Positions 26,596 to 35,318 are shown, counted from the stretch's first letter. The stretch: DNA of 64,000 nucleotides from Polyangium sp. 15x6 (GCF_029960785.1 NZ_JASBQE010000046.1:1-64000); one strand, 5' to 3'. The notes: generated from the letters alone by a model not told the origin. Made by a program: numbers and translations.

Positions 26596-27507
26596 ATGGA
26601 CAGGCACCCCTCTCAATCCGTGGTCACCCCCGACACCGATGTCGAGTCGTTGCGACAACAAATTGCGGATCTGGAGAAGCAGCTCGAAGCTCGAACCAGC
26701 GAAGTCGCGGCGGCCCGGGAGGATGCGCTTCGTTACCGTCGCTATTTCGATTATGCTCAGATCGGAATGACGGTGACCTCGCTCGAGACCGGCTGGGTGG
26801 AGTTCAATCAGCAGCTGTGCGAACAGCTGGGCTACGCCCCGGAAGAGCTGAAGACCACGAATTGGGTATCTCTCACGCACCCCGATGACGTTTCCCTCGA
26901 CAAGGAGCTGTTCGACAAGCTCGTCCGAGGCGAGATTCAGCGATACAGCCTCGACAAACGTTTCGTGCGCAAAGACGGCAGCATCATGTATGGGAACATT
27001 CTCATTCAGGGTGTTTACCGTCCCGACGGCTCGTTCGACCACATCTTCGGCTTCCTGCACGACATCACCGACCGCTGGGAGGGCGAACAGGAGCGTCTGG
27101 GGCTCAAGCAGGAGATCATCGACGCACAGAAGCAGGCGCTGCGCGAGCTGTCGACCCCGCTGATCCCCGTCGCCGAGAGCATCATCGTCATGCCGCTCGT
27201 GGGCACGATCGACAGCGTGCGCGCGCAGGCCGTGCTCGAGGCATTGCTCGATGGCGTCACCCGATATCAGGCGAGAATGACCATCCTCGACATCACGGGC
27301 GTTCAGGTCATGGATGGCGAGGTCACGAGCGCGCTCGTGAAAGCCGCCCAGGCCGTGAAGCTGTTGGGCGCGCAGGCGATCCTGACGGGAATCCAGCCGC
27401 GCATTGCCAAGACGCTGGTGGAGCTCGATGCCGAGCTGAGCACCGTCAAGACCCTCAGCACCGTCCGAGAAGGGATCTCCTATGCCCTGGGGAGGTTGAA
27501 GCGATGA
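26596..27507 (+). CDS. PAS-STAS regulator (RsbR-like)
   Basis: 303 aa from ATG 26596, with GGAGGG about 12 bases upstream. A coiled coil (15-45) is followed by a PAS domain (45-160: FDYAQIGMTVTSLE, WVSLTHPDDV, FGFLHDITDRW), a linker helix and a STAS domain (185-300: ILDITGVQVMDGEV, LLGAQAILTGIQPRIAKTLVEL). As with the protein at 7535, the residue matching RsbRA Thr171 is not Thr (Gly241 in VMDG), whereas Thr273 matches the second site. The stop overlaps the start of the next gene (ATGA), so the two products are made together and may bind each other. It may transmit a PAS-sensed signal through protein contact rather than by phosphorylation. Confidence 0.85.
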   Translation: MDRHPSQSVVTPDTDVESLRQQIADLEKQLEARTSEVAAAREDALRYRRYFDYAQIGMTVTSLETGWVEFNQQLCEQLGYAPEELKTTNWVSLTHPDDVSLDKELFDKLVRGEIQRYSLDKRFVRKDGSIMYGNILIQGVYRPDGSFDHIFGFLHDITDRWEGEQERLGLKQEIIDAQKQALRELSTPLIPVAESIIVMPLVGTIDSVRAQAVLEALLDGVTRYQARMTILDITGVQVMDGEVTSALVKAAQAVKLLGAQAILTGIQPRIAKTLVELDAELSTVKTLSTVREGISYALGRLKR

Positions 27508-28691
27508 CGACGTTTCACGGGCTGGATGAATGGTTGGACTATTCGACGGCAAGCTGGCGGGCGGCGGGTGGCCATGCCGCCCTCGACCCGCGGCTCATCC
27601 CCCGGAACCCGACGTCCTACAACAGCGAAACCTACCGTTATCTCGCCGTGCGGTATAGGCACCTGTTCCTCGACCTTTATGAGGCCGTTCGGACCGACGG
27701 GACCCTGATCCGCGAGCAGCCCGAACACTTCGCGAAGCAGTGGGCGGCACATTACGACCCGATCACGATCTGGAAACAGGTTTGTCCGCTCTTCGTGTTT
27801 GGTCAGGCGCTCGGCGGACTCGACGCGCGTCATCGAGACCTCGCCCGTGCATACACGCTCGGGTACGGCATTCCGGTGATGGCCATCGATCGGATGATGG
27901 ACGCGCTGCCTGGGGCGCCCTCCACGAAACACACGTGGCTCTTCGTCCTGGCATCCTATGCGCTCGGGCTCGAGCAGCTCCGAAAGGTCGATGCGAAAGC
28001 AGCCGTCGAAGGCTGCTTCCTTCGCCATACCCAGGAAATGTATCACTTCTTCTGGGGAGAGGAACGAGAGCGTTATCGGTTGCCCGACGCGGTCTCCACG
28101 GCCACGCTGAACGAGTATCTCGAGGGCCACAGCCGCCTCCTTTCCTCCATCTTCTTTCCTGTGACGATCGAGTGGGCTTTCTTGCTCGCCGAGGGAGCGC
28201 TGCCGTCCGAGTTTGCCCCGGCGCTCGTTGCTTTACGGCGAATGCGCCAACTCAACGACGAGGTCGTCGACGCGGACGAGGACATTCGCTACGGGATCGT
28301 CACGTTTCCCTATTTGCATGGTATGGCTTCGCCTCATGGCGCCGAGCTCGCCCAGAATGTCCTCGCGACCTGGCAGCTCGATCACGACGAGCCCGATTCG
28401 CCGAAGATGGCCGCGCTCACTGCGGAGCGCCGCCGCCTCCTGCAGGAGGCCGGGAGCTTGGGGGCGGCCGCGCAATCTTCGATGCAGTTCTTGCGAACGG
28501 TCATGCAGGCTGTCATGAGCCGTTTCCCGGCCGAGACCGCGTTCGACGTCACCCTGCTGGTCAATCAACGGGTGTCGCACCTGTTCAGGTTGGAGGAGCA
28601 CGGGTGGCAGGAAATCACCGGCGTGTACCAGCCGGAGCCGTTCTCGAAATCGAGCGAATCGGCCGTTTCCTTGCACGTCCCCTGGACGTGA
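27504..28691 (+). CDS. Probable class I isoprenoid-synthase-fold protein
   Basis: 395 aa from ATG 27504, overlapping the STAS gene by 4 bases. The sequence is largely helical. Two acidic clusters lie where polyprenyl or terpene synthases carry Mg-diphosphate motifs: DRMMD (129-133) and NDEVVDADED (251-260), the latter in a QLNDEVVDADEDIRYGIVTFPYL context similar to the second Asp-rich region and following helix of polyprenyl synthetases. I therefore suggest a divergent isoprenoid synthase or a catalytically altered relative. No other terpenoid genes lie nearby. The product cannot be predicted. The coupled PAS-STAS protein suggests control by protein interaction. It ends 20 bp before a convergent MFS gene. 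Confidence 0.55.
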   Translation: MTTFHGLDEWLDYSTASWRAAGGHAALDPRLIPRNPTSYNSETYRYLAVRYRHLFLDLYEAVRTDGTLIREQPEHFAKQWAAHYDPITIWKQVCPLFVFGQALGGLDARHRDLARAYTLGYGIPVMAIDRMMDALPGAPSTKHTWLFVLASYALGLEQLRKVDAKAAVEGCFLRHTQEMYHFFWGEERERYRLPDAVSTATLNEYLEGHSRLLSSIFFPVTIEWAFLLAEGALPSEFAPALVALRRMRQLNDEVVDADEDIRYGIVTFPYLHGMASPHGAELAQNVLATWQLDHDEPDSPKMAALTAERRRLLQEAGSLGAAAQSSMQFLRTVMQAVMSRFPAETAFDVTLLVNQRVSHLFRLEEHGWQEITGVYQPEPFSKSSESAVSLHVPWT

Positions 28692-28711
28692 GCACGTCGA
28701 TTTCGGCGGGA

Positions 28712-30094
28712 TCAGCGCGCTTCTGCGGAGGGCACGGGCGTCGGGAGACGGCCGGGGAGGAGAAGCGCGCAGCCGAGGGTCACGACCAGCGATACGCAGA
28801 AAATCACGATCGAAGTCGCATGCTCGTGCCTGGCGATTTCGGGGACCTTGCTCTCCGTGAGGACCAGGCCGAGCACGGTCAAGCCGGCGATGCCGCCGAG
28901 GTAGCGCATGGTGGACGTGAGGCCCGCCGCCATTCCGCTTTTTTCTCGGGGCACGTCGTTCATCGACGAGGCCTGCGACGGCGCCGACGTCAGGCCGAGG
29001 CCCGCGCCGAGCAAGCCGAGCGCGGGCACCGCGTCCGTCACGGCATGGAAGGGGAGGAGCACGAGCAGCGTCATTCCACCGAGCGCGAGCGCAGAGCCGG
29101 CGAGCGCCACGGCGCGCGCGCCGAACCGCTCGGACGCTCGCCCTGCGACGGGGGAAGCGACGATCATCATGGCCATCATCGTGACCAGCGTATTGCCGAC
29201 GTCGCGTGGCCCGGCGCCGAAGAGCCGCCCCGCCACCTGCGGCAGCTCGAACAGCATCGAATACATGGCGAAGTTCTGGATCGCAATGAGCAAGCTCCCC
29301 GCGATGAACGTCCGGCGCCGGAATAGCGAGAAATCGATGATGGGATCCGCTGCGCGCCGCTCCCACAAGGCGAAGGGGACAAACCCGAGGACGCCGAACG
29401 CGGCCGCCCATCGGAGGTCCTTGTTTTCGAGGCCGATCACGAGCCCGAGAAGCGAGGCCCCGAGCAGCACGGAGCCGAGCACGTCGAAGCGCGGTCGCGC
29501 CACGGCGGGCTCGTTCGGTCGCGCCGCGGCGGACGCGCCGAGGTGCAAGACCGCGGCGGATACGACCAGGACCGGGACGTTCGCGAGGAAAATGGAGGTC
29601 CACCCGAAATGCGTGACGAGCAGCGCACCGATCTTCGGCCCGAGGCCCGCCGAGAGGCCCAGAAGGGCGCCCAGCGCGCCGAATGCGCGTCCTCGCACCT
29701 CCGCCGGGAGCTCCGTGCGGAGCAAGGCAAACGCGCTCGGGGCGAGGATCGCGCCGCCCGCGGCCATGAGAATGCGCGCGGCCGTGAGCCCCGGGAGCCG
29801 GGGCCAGACGTAGGCGAGCGCGGCGCCGAGCGCGAAGAGGACCTGGCCCAGCGCGATCGCCCGCCGATACCCGAGCCGATCGCCGAGCTTGCCGCCGGGG
29901 CTTTGCAGGACGATGTTCGTGAGCAGATAACTCGACACGAGCCCCTGCCGGAGGACGCTCGATTCGGCGCCGAGGTCGCGCGACATCTCGGGCAATGCGA
30001 CGGCCACCATCGTGGAATTGAGCGGCGCGAGCGAGGCCGATAGCGCGATCGCGACGAGCAGCCGCGCGGGGATGCGGGGGCGGGACTCAGCCAC
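28712..30094 (-). CDS. MFS drug exporter (DHA2-like)
   Basis: 460 aa from GTG 30094, which lies 8 bases inside the end of the upstream gene; upstream residues in this frame are not membrane-like. Multiple hydrophobic helices (12-14) fill the protein, with motif A-like GKLGDRLGYRRAIALG between helices 2 and 3, an ARILMAAGGAILAPSAFALL helix, and a motif C-like GPKIGALL segment, as in EmrB/QacA proton-driven exporters. It is the last gene of the operon with the split Rph-like pair, under the divergent TetR at 32835. The operon would combine chemical inactivation with export of a toxic compound. The substrate is unknown. Confidence 0.87.
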   Translation of the reverse strand: MAESRPRIPARLLVAIALSASLAPLNSTMVAVALPEMSRDLGAESSVLRQGLVSSYLLTNIVLQSPGGKLGDRLGYRRAIALGQVLFALGAALAYVWPRLPGLTAARILMAAGGAILAPSAFALLRTELPAEVRGRAFGALGALLGLSAGLGPKIGALLVTHFGWTSIFLANVPVLVVSAAVLHLGASAAARPNEPAVARPRFDVLGSVLLGASLLGLVIGLENKDLRWAAAFGVLGFVPFALWERRAADPIIDFSLFRRRTFIAGSLLIAIQNFAMYSMLFELPQVAGRLFGAGPRDVGNTLVTMMAMMIVASPVAGRASERFGARAVALAGSALALGGMTLLVLLPFHAVTDAVPALGLLGAGLGLTSAPSQASSMNDVPREKSGMAAGLTSTMRYLGGIAGLTVLGLVLTESKVPEIARHEHATSIVIFCVSLVVTLGCALLLPGRLPTPVPSAEAR

Positions 30095-30893
30095 GGGTGA
30101 TCGCTCTCCTCTGGAGCAGATACAGGCGATCCTCGGCGAACGCCCATTCCAGATCCTGCGTCCCGCCGAAGGCCGCTTCACACGTCGAGGCCAGCGCGTC
30201 GAGCGCCGCGAGGCGCGCGTCGTCGAGGCAATACGCGGAGACCTTGTGCGCGGGGACGGGGACCTCGGCCGTGCCGCCTTCCTCGCTCCACAGGATCGCG
30301 CAGTCCTTCTCGCCCGGCCTCTTTTCGAGGACGCGCCCTCCGCGGGCCACGCGATAATGGTCCGGCGTGACGATCCCCGCGACGACCGCCTCGCCGAGGC
30401 CCCACGTCGCCTCGATGACGCGCTCGTCGGCGCCCGTCGTCGGGTGGCGAGTGAAGAGCACGCCCGCGCAATCGGCGTGGACGAGCCTCTGCACGACGAC
30501 GCCCATGCGAGGCTCCGCCGGGAGCCCGAGCTTGCGTCGATAAGCGAGCGCCGACGCCGTCCGCGCCGAGCCGTGCACGGTCGCGAGCGCGTCGAGCAAC
30601 TGGCGGACGCTCCGCACGTTCAAGACCGTCGCATGTTGCCCTGCGAAACTCGCCGCGTCGCCGTCCTCGCCGATCCCGGAGGACCGCACCGCCACGGGCC
30701 CGGCGAGCGTCGCGAATGCGTCGAAGAGCCGGCCGCGCAGCGCTTCGTCCCCCGCGACCACGCGATCCACGCATTCGGACGAGAGCGCGAACGCCGGCGG
30801 CACGGGCAGGCCGCTTCGATGCGCATGCCCGAGCTGCGCGGCTTTTCCGCCGAACTCGGCCTCCGGGAGGTGTTCGTCGAGCGCCGTGATCAC
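30087..30893 (-). CDS. ATP-grasp (PEP synthase N-domain) protein of a split Rph-like pair
   Basis: 268 aa from GTG 30893, which overlaps the stop of the upstream gene by 4 bases. It is a stand-alone PPDK_N/PEP-synthase ATP-binding domain: FGGKAAQLGHAHRSGLPVPPAFAL at the start, VAVRSSG, VVVQRLV, AGVLFTRHP and WGLGEAVVAGIVTPDHYRV. In full-length enzymes such as PEP synthase and rifampin phosphotransferase (Rph), this domain phosphorylates the swivelling His of a C-terminal domain. Here that His domain is on the separate upstream protein (30890-32665), so gene order is inverted relative to the fused enzymes. At 268 aa it lacks the usual linker and phospho-acceptor domains. It overlaps the downstream MFS gene by 8 bases. 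Confidence 0.83.
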   Translation of the reverse strand: MITALDEHLPEAEFGGKAAQLGHAHRSGLPVPPAFALSSECVDRVVAGDEALRGRLFDAFATLAGPVAVRSSGIGEDGDAASFAGQHATVLNVRSVRQLLDALATVHGSARTASALAYRRKLGLPAEPRMGVVVQRLVHADCAGVLFTRHPTTGADERVIEATWGLGEAVVAGIVTPDHYRVARGGRVLEKRPGEKDCAILWSEEGGTAEVPVPAHKVSAYCLDDARLAALDALASTCEAAFGGTQDLEWAFAEDRLYLLQRRAITRG

Positions 30894-32665
30894 AACGCCA
30901 CCTCCGCCACGAACGAGGGCGCCGCGGCCAGGATCGTCACTTCGCCGGTCGCGCCGTCCACGCGCACGCGCGCGCCGTCGGGGATCGTCGCCGTCGCCTC
31001 CTTCGTGCCGACGATACCGGGAATGCCATACTCGCGGGCCACGATGGCCGCGTGGGAGAGCTGCCCGCCTCGATCCGTCACGATCGCGCCGAGCAGCGGG
31101 AGCACGACGTTGAAATAAGCCGACGTCGACCGCGTCACGAGCACGTCGCCTTTCTGGATTCGCCCGAAATCCGCGGGATCGAGGACGACACGCGCCGTTC
31201 CTTCGTACACACCCGCGTTGATGGTGAGCCCTTTGACGCGCGCGGCAGAGCTCTCGGTCTCGGACGGTTTTCCCACGTCCGCATGGTCCGCGGTCATGTC
31301 GGCCATGAGCATGTTCATGGCCTTCATCGCGCGGCGCGCTGCGGCTGGGAACACGTCGAGGGGCGGTGGCTCGCCGGGCGGCGCATTCAACCACGGAGGC
31401 GCGTGTTCGAGCGTCATCGTCGCTCGATAGAGAGCGCGCTTCGCGATTTCCGCCGCGGCGGGGCCCGTTCGGCCTTCGAGGAGCGCGAACATCTCGTCGA
31501 GCGTGAGGTCCGCGGCGTGCTCGAGATCCTCGACCTTCCCGGCGGAGGCGAGCCGGCGCCCCACCTCGAGCACGGCCCTCCGCGCGAGGCCCGTCCCCCA
31601 GCTATCGGCGTAAATGCCTCGCTCGTCGCGCAGCCGATTCACGAGCCGCGCCTCGCCGAGCAGCTCGTCGAATTGCGTCCGGTGCGCGGCCGGCACACGC
31701 GCGCGGATCTCGCGCTCCTTTTCATCGCGCGCGGTGAGCGCGTCTTTCCCCCGATCCTCCTCGGCCGCCGCTCGAAGGGCCCGGACGAGCATGTCCGGCA
31801 GCTCGCCCGCCGTCTTGTCCGAGATATCGTATCCGATCGATCGGAACCGCACGAGATCCAGATACCCGCGCGCCGCCGCCCCGACCTCTCCCGGCATCGC
31901 CATGAGCGCATCGAGCACGCCCTGCGCGTGGCCCTGCCGTGCGAGCACCGCGCGGCCCTCCTCGCTCGCGCGGAGCGCCTTCGCCAGCGCTTCGAGTTCG
32001 TCAATCGCGATCCCCCGGGCGAGCGGCGACGTTCCTCGCAAAAGCGAGAGCGCCTCTCCCGTGCTCACGCCCGTCCATTCGCAGACGTGCGCGAGGTAAT
32101 CCCCCGTCGGCAGGATGACCGTGAAGTTGTACAGGTGGTGGAGCGTGATCATCTCCGACATGTGCGCCCGCGCGCGCTCGACGTGCTTGCGAAGCGCCTG
32201 GAGATCGAGCGTCGCCGGATCGATCGCCTGGAGGGCCAGGTGCTTCTCGACGGCGCGCGGTTTGTCGACCCGATCCCAGTGCTGGAGATCCGTGCGCCAG
32301 AGTTTCGATTCGAATACACGCTCGCATCGCTCGAAGCGCGCACGAATTTCGGGATGCAGGCGGAAGAGGAGCCACATGACGGGCTTCGGCGGCGGCCCGC
32401 TGCCCAGACGCGAGGCCAGGCCTGCAGGAAGGCCGAGCGGCATCATCTGGGCGTAGGCGAAGCCATTCACCATGGACATGGTCATCCCTTTCATGGGAAG
32501 CCCGTATCGCTCCATTCCCTTCGCGAACCCCACCGGTAGGCCCCTCGTCAGCGCGTCCGCGCCGAACCGAGAACCAGGGCGCGTGAAATGTGACTTTTCG
32601 ATCTCCCAGGGGCCGGGCCCGGGCGGCTCGAACCTGATATCGGCGAACATCGGATGGACCTTCAT
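30890..32665 (-). CDS. PEP-utilising swivelling-His protein of a split Rph-like pair
   Basis: 591 aa from ATG 32665, with GAGG 8 bases upstream; GTG 32674 is an alternative. The last 90 residues are a phosphohistidine swivelling domain: DVLVTRSTSAYFNVVLPLLGAIVTDRG (read in parts), then GGQLSHAAIVARE with the acceptor His, and YGIPGIVGT. The first 480 residues are helical and resemble the substrate-binding middle part of Rph-type enzymes (FTRPGSRFG, HHLYNFTVILPTGDYLA). No ATP-grasp domain is present; it is supplied by the downstream gene through a GTGA overlap. Together they could transfer a phosphate from ATP onto a small molecule, perhaps an antibiotic. Alternatively it is a PEP-synthase relative with another role. 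Confidence 0.8.
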   Translation of the reverse strand: MKVHPMFADIRFEPPGPGPWEIEKSHFTRPGSRFGADALTRGLPVGFAKGMERYGLPMKGMTMSMVNGFAYAQMMPLGLPAGLASRLGSGPPPKPVMWLLFRLHPEIRARFERCERVFESKLWRTDLQHWDRVDKPRAVEKHLALQAIDPATLDLQALRKHVERARAHMSEMITLHHLYNFTVILPTGDYLAHVCEWTGVSTGEALSLLRGTSPLARGIAIDELEALAKALRASEEGRAVLARQGHAQGVLDALMAMPGEVGAAARGYLDLVRFRSIGYDISDKTAGELPDMLVRALRAAAEEDRGKDALTARDEKEREIRARVPAAHRTQFDELLGEARLVNRLRDERGIYADSWGTGLARRAVLEVGRRLASAGKVEDLEHAADLTLDEMFALLEGRTGPAAAEIAKRALYRATMTLEHAPPWLNAPPGEPPPLDVFPAAARRAMKAMNMLMADMTADHADVGKPSETESSAARVKGLTINAGVYEGTARVVLDPADFGRIQKGDVLVTRSTSAYFNVVLPLLGAIVTDRGGQLSHAAIVAREYGIPGIVGTKEATATIPDGARVRVDGATGEVTILAAAPSFVAEVAL

Positions 32666-32749
32666 TGCCTTCACCTCGTCCTGATGGTGACGATCTCGTT
32701 ACGAACGCGTGACGGTTCCGAGGCTAGGGGCTCCGCGTCCGGCCGTCCA

Positions 32750-32788
32750 GTACTCTCTGACCATCTGGGAAAGTTGGTCATCGAGTAC
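32750..32788. promoter_or_regulatory. Inverted repeat, candidate TetR operator
   Basis: Arms GTACTCTCTGACCA (32750-32763) and TGGTCATCGAGTAC (32775-32788) are complementary at 12 of 14 positions and flank 11 bases. It lies between the divergent Rph-like operon and the TetR gene, upstream of the proposed TetR-gene promoter, so a TetR dimer here could act on both directions. Seen by eye. Confidence 0.55.
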
Positions 32789-32797
32789 CGGCGAGTG

Positions 32798-32826
32798 TTG
32801 GTTCTCGATCGGAGACCGCTTAGAGT
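32798..32826 (+). promoter_or_regulatory. Putative promoter of the TetR gene
   Basis: TTGGTT (32798-32803), 17 bases, TAGAGT (32821-32826). Transcription would start around 32833, next to the ATG at 32835, implying a leaderless or nearly leaderless mRNA. The match to the sigma-70 consensus is only moderate. Confidence 0.35.
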
Positions 32827-32834
32827 ACGGCACG

Positions 32835-33536
32835 ATGGCAGCGTGCGATGACGAACAGCAGCGAGTGCGCGGCGAGCGGATCCTCGCGGAAGCCCAGGCG
32901 CTTCTCCTCGGTTGGGGCTACAAGCGGGTCACGATCGACGACATCGCGCGCCGTGCTCGTGTAGGGAAAGGCACCATCTACCTGCACTGGAAATCGAAAG
33001 AGGCGCTCTTCATGGAGCTGCTGCGCCGTGAGATGGCTTCCATCCTGGCCGCGCAGCTCGACGACATGCGAGCGGATCCGAGGACGGTGCTGCCGCACCG
33101 GATGCTTCGTTCGATGTTCCTGCTCCACGCGGGGCGCCCGCTCGCCAGGGCCATTTTCGGAGAGGACACCGATATTCTGGGGGCGCTCACGCCGGACCGA
33201 TCGACGCCGTCCTTGGCCCGCGTCCTCGGCCTCGCGGACCTGCTCCATCGGATGTTGCAGGCCTTCAGGGAACACGGGCTGATGCGCGTGGATCGCTCGC
33301 TCGCCGACCAGGCGCATGCCATCGAGGCCATCCTGGCAGGCTCCTTCCTGCTCACGAAGCTGCCGCCGCACGAGGCGCCCACGCTGGAGCGGCAGGCGGA
33401 CATCCTGGCCGCCACGATACGAGACGGATTCGAGAGGCCCGAGCCGCCGAATTGCGCAGCCGTCGAAGCGGCGGCGCTGCGACTCGGCGTGATGCTCGAC
33501 GAGATGCGCGCGGACCTGCTCGGCGGGAGACCTTAG
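32835..33536 (+). CDS. TetR/AcrR family regulator of the Rph-like/MFS operon
   Basis: 233 aa from ATG 32835; there is no Shine-Dalgarno before it, consistent with a leaderless start. The helix-turn-helix is clear: YKRVTIDDIARRARVGKGTIYLHWKSKEALFMELL. The C-terminal ligand domain is helical and of normal length, ending in DEMRADLLGGRP. It is transcribed away from the split Rph-like pair and exporter, with the long inverted repeat 32750-32788 between them. That is the usual layout for a local repressor released by the drug its operon handles. The ligand is unknown. Confidence 0.9.
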   Translation: MAACDDEQQRVRGERILAEAQALLLGWGYKRVTIDDIARRARVGKGTIYLHWKSKEALFMELLRREMASILAAQLDDMRADPRTVLPHRMLRSMFLLHAGRPLARAIFGEDTDILGALTPDRSTPSLARVLGLADLLHRMLQAFREHGLMRVDRSLADQAHAIEAILAGSFLLTKLPPHEAPTLERQADILAATIRDGFERPEPPNCAAVEAAALRLGVMLDEMRADLLGGRP

Positions 33537-33614
33537 ACGTCGCGAGAGAATTTTTTTCCGCGCGACCGATGAGTTGTCGGCGCGGACCCGGTCTACGTGG
33601 ACAAGGAGACCACG

Positions 33615-34409
33615 ATGACGACGGGTACGCGCAAGACGCACGATTTTTGCTGGATCAACCTGATGACCCCGGAGGCCGAACGCGCGCGCGCGTTCTTCGG
33701 CGCGCTGTTCGGCTGGACGTACGGCGAGATGCCGGGCGTCCCCGGCGGTCAGCTCATCCTTGTCGGAGGGCGCACGGCCGGCGCGCTCATGGATCTTTCG
33801 GCGCCGCACCAGCCGCAAGGCATGCCGCCGGTCATCGGCGTCATGGTGAAGGTCGAGAGCGCCGACGCCGCCGTCGCGAAGGTCGCCTCGCTCGGCGGGC
33901 GCGCCGAGCCGGCGTTCGATGTGCTCGAAAACGGCAGGATGGCCATGTGCACGGACCCGAACGGCGCCGTCTTCGCCGTGTGGCAGCCGAAGAAGGAGCC
34001 CGGCATGGACGTCGACAGCCACGCGCACGGCGCGCCGAGCTGGTTCGAGACGATCACGAGCGACGTCGGCCGAGCGGCGGCGTTTTACGCGGCGCTCTTC
34101 GGCTGGACGCTGGAGGAGCAATGTCCGGTGCCCGGCATGACGTACACGCTCTTCAAGCTCGAAGGTGTCCCCGTCGCCGGCGCGATGCAGGCCCTGCCGC
34201 ACGTGGGGGACGTCCCGCCGCACTGGGGCATGTCCTTCGCGGTCACCAATGCCGACGAGACGGCGCGGCGCGGCGTGGAGCTCGGCGCGTCGCTCTGCAT
34301 TCCGGTGCAGGAGCTCTCCGGGGTCGGGCGCTTTGCAATGCTCAAATCGCCGCAAGGTGTACCGTTCCACATCGTCGAATGGGCGCCTCCCGCCGAGGAC
34401 GCCAGGTAG
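33615..34409 (+). CDS. Two-domain VOC (glyoxalase/bleomycin resistance fold) protein
   Basis: 264 aa from ATG 33615, with AAGGAG 8 bases upstream (GTG 33597 is an alternative). Two tandem VOC modules of about 125 residues are visible. The first runs from FCWINLMTPEAERARAFFGALFGW to PNGAVFAVWQPK, the second from SWFETITSDVGRAAAFYAALFGWTLE to PQGVPFHIVEW. Such tandem proteins are often annotated as hydroxylases or glyoxalase-like resistance proteins; few have known substrates. Conserved metal residues cannot be assigned with certainty. It follows the TetR gene by 78 bp on the same strand but has its own ribosome site. Its stop is 60 bp from the convergent NmrA-type gene. Confidence 0.85.
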   Translation: MTTGTRKTHDFCWINLMTPEAERARAFFGALFGWTYGEMPGVPGGQLILVGGRTAGALMDLSAPHQPQGMPPVIGVMVKVESADAAVAKVASLGGRAEPAFDVLENGRMAMCTDPNGAVFAVWQPKKEPGMDVDSHAHGAPSWFETITSDVGRAAAFYAALFGWTLEEQCPVPGMTYTLFKLEGVPVAGAMQALPHVGDVPPHWGMSFAVTNADETARRGVELGASLCIPVQELSGVGRFAMLKSPQGVPFHIVEWAPPAEDAR

Positions 34410-34469
34410 CTCCGCTCCTGAAGGAAGCCCTCGGGGGCCTCGCTGGTGGTCAGCCGCAGCCGGTTCGGC

Positions 34470-35318
34470 CTACTGGAACGCCTTCCCATGGCTCTTCAGC
34501 CAATCGTCGAAGGTCCGCGCCTCGCGCCCGAGGAGCTCTTCGACCGTATTCGTGATGTCCGCCCCGAGCCCGGCCTTGACCATGGCGTGCGCCTCGAGGA
34601 TGGCGCGGATGAATACCTCGGGCAAACCCGCCTTCACCATTCCCTCGCGAGCTGCGTCCTCGGTCACGTCGACGAACGCGACGGGCTTCCCGATCGCCGC
34701 GCCGATCTTCGCCACCTGCTCGGCCGTGCTCAGCGCCTCCGGCCCGGTGAGCATGTACGATTTCCCTTCGTGCCCAGGTGAAAGCAAGACCTTCACGGCG
34801 ACCGCGGCGATATCGCGCGGATCGATCGGCGCCGCCTTCCCGTCGCCCGTGGGTTGGAAAACCGCGCCGCGGCTCTTGATCGAGCCGGCCCAGTTGAGGG
34901 CGTTCGACGCGAAGGCTCCCGGCTGGAGGATCGTCCAGGCGAGCCCCGATGCCTTGATCTTCGCCTCGGCGTCGATGTGCCAGCGGCCGAGCTGACTCTC
35001 GGGCGCCTGAATGACGGTCGATGACGAGATCATCACGATGTGCGTGACGCCTCCTTTCTTCGCCGCTTCCACCACGTTGCCTGCGAGCGTCGCCAGGTCG
35101 GCCCCCGTGAAGAGCACGAATGCCTTGTCCACGCCCGCGAACGCGGCGTCGAGCGTCTCGGGTTTCGCGAGATCGCCCTTCACGACCTCGACCTTCCGGC
35201 CGAGATCGCCGAGCTTGGCCGGGTCGCGCACGAGCGCGCGGACCTTCTGGCCCGCCTCGACGAGCTGCTCGAGCACTGCGCTGCCAACGTTCCCTGTCGC
35301 TCCGGTCACGAGAATCAT
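34470..35318 (-). CDS. NmrA/SDR-type NAD(P)-binding protein
   Basis: 282 aa from ATG 35318, preceded by AAGGGGA. The Rossmann motif TGATGNVG is at residues 5-12, followed by VRALVRDPAKL and a VKGDLAKPETLDAAFAGVDKAFV segment typical of atypical short-chain dehydrogenases of the NmrA/QOR2 group (quinone reductase or redox sensor). The SSSTVIQAPESQLGRWH region precedes a ILQPGAF motif. There is no YxxxK catalytic pair of classical SDRs. It probably binds NADPH and either reduces a quinone-like substrate or acts as a redox sensor. It stands alone, divergent from a small lipoprotein. Confidence 0.87.
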   Translation of the reverse strand: MILVTGATGNVGSAVLEQLVEAGQKVRALVRDPAKLGDLGRKVEVVKGDLAKPETLDAAFAGVDKAFVLFTGADLATLAGNVVEAAKKGGVTHIVMISSSTVIQAPESQLGRWHIDAEAKIKASGLAWTILQPGAFASNALNWAGSIKSRGAVFQPTGDGKAAPIDPRDIAAVAVKVLLSPGHEGKSYMLTGPEALSTAEQVAKIGAAIGKPVAFVDVTEDAAREGMVKAGLPEVFIRAILEAHAMVKAGLGADITNTVEELLGREARTFDDWLKSHGKAFQ

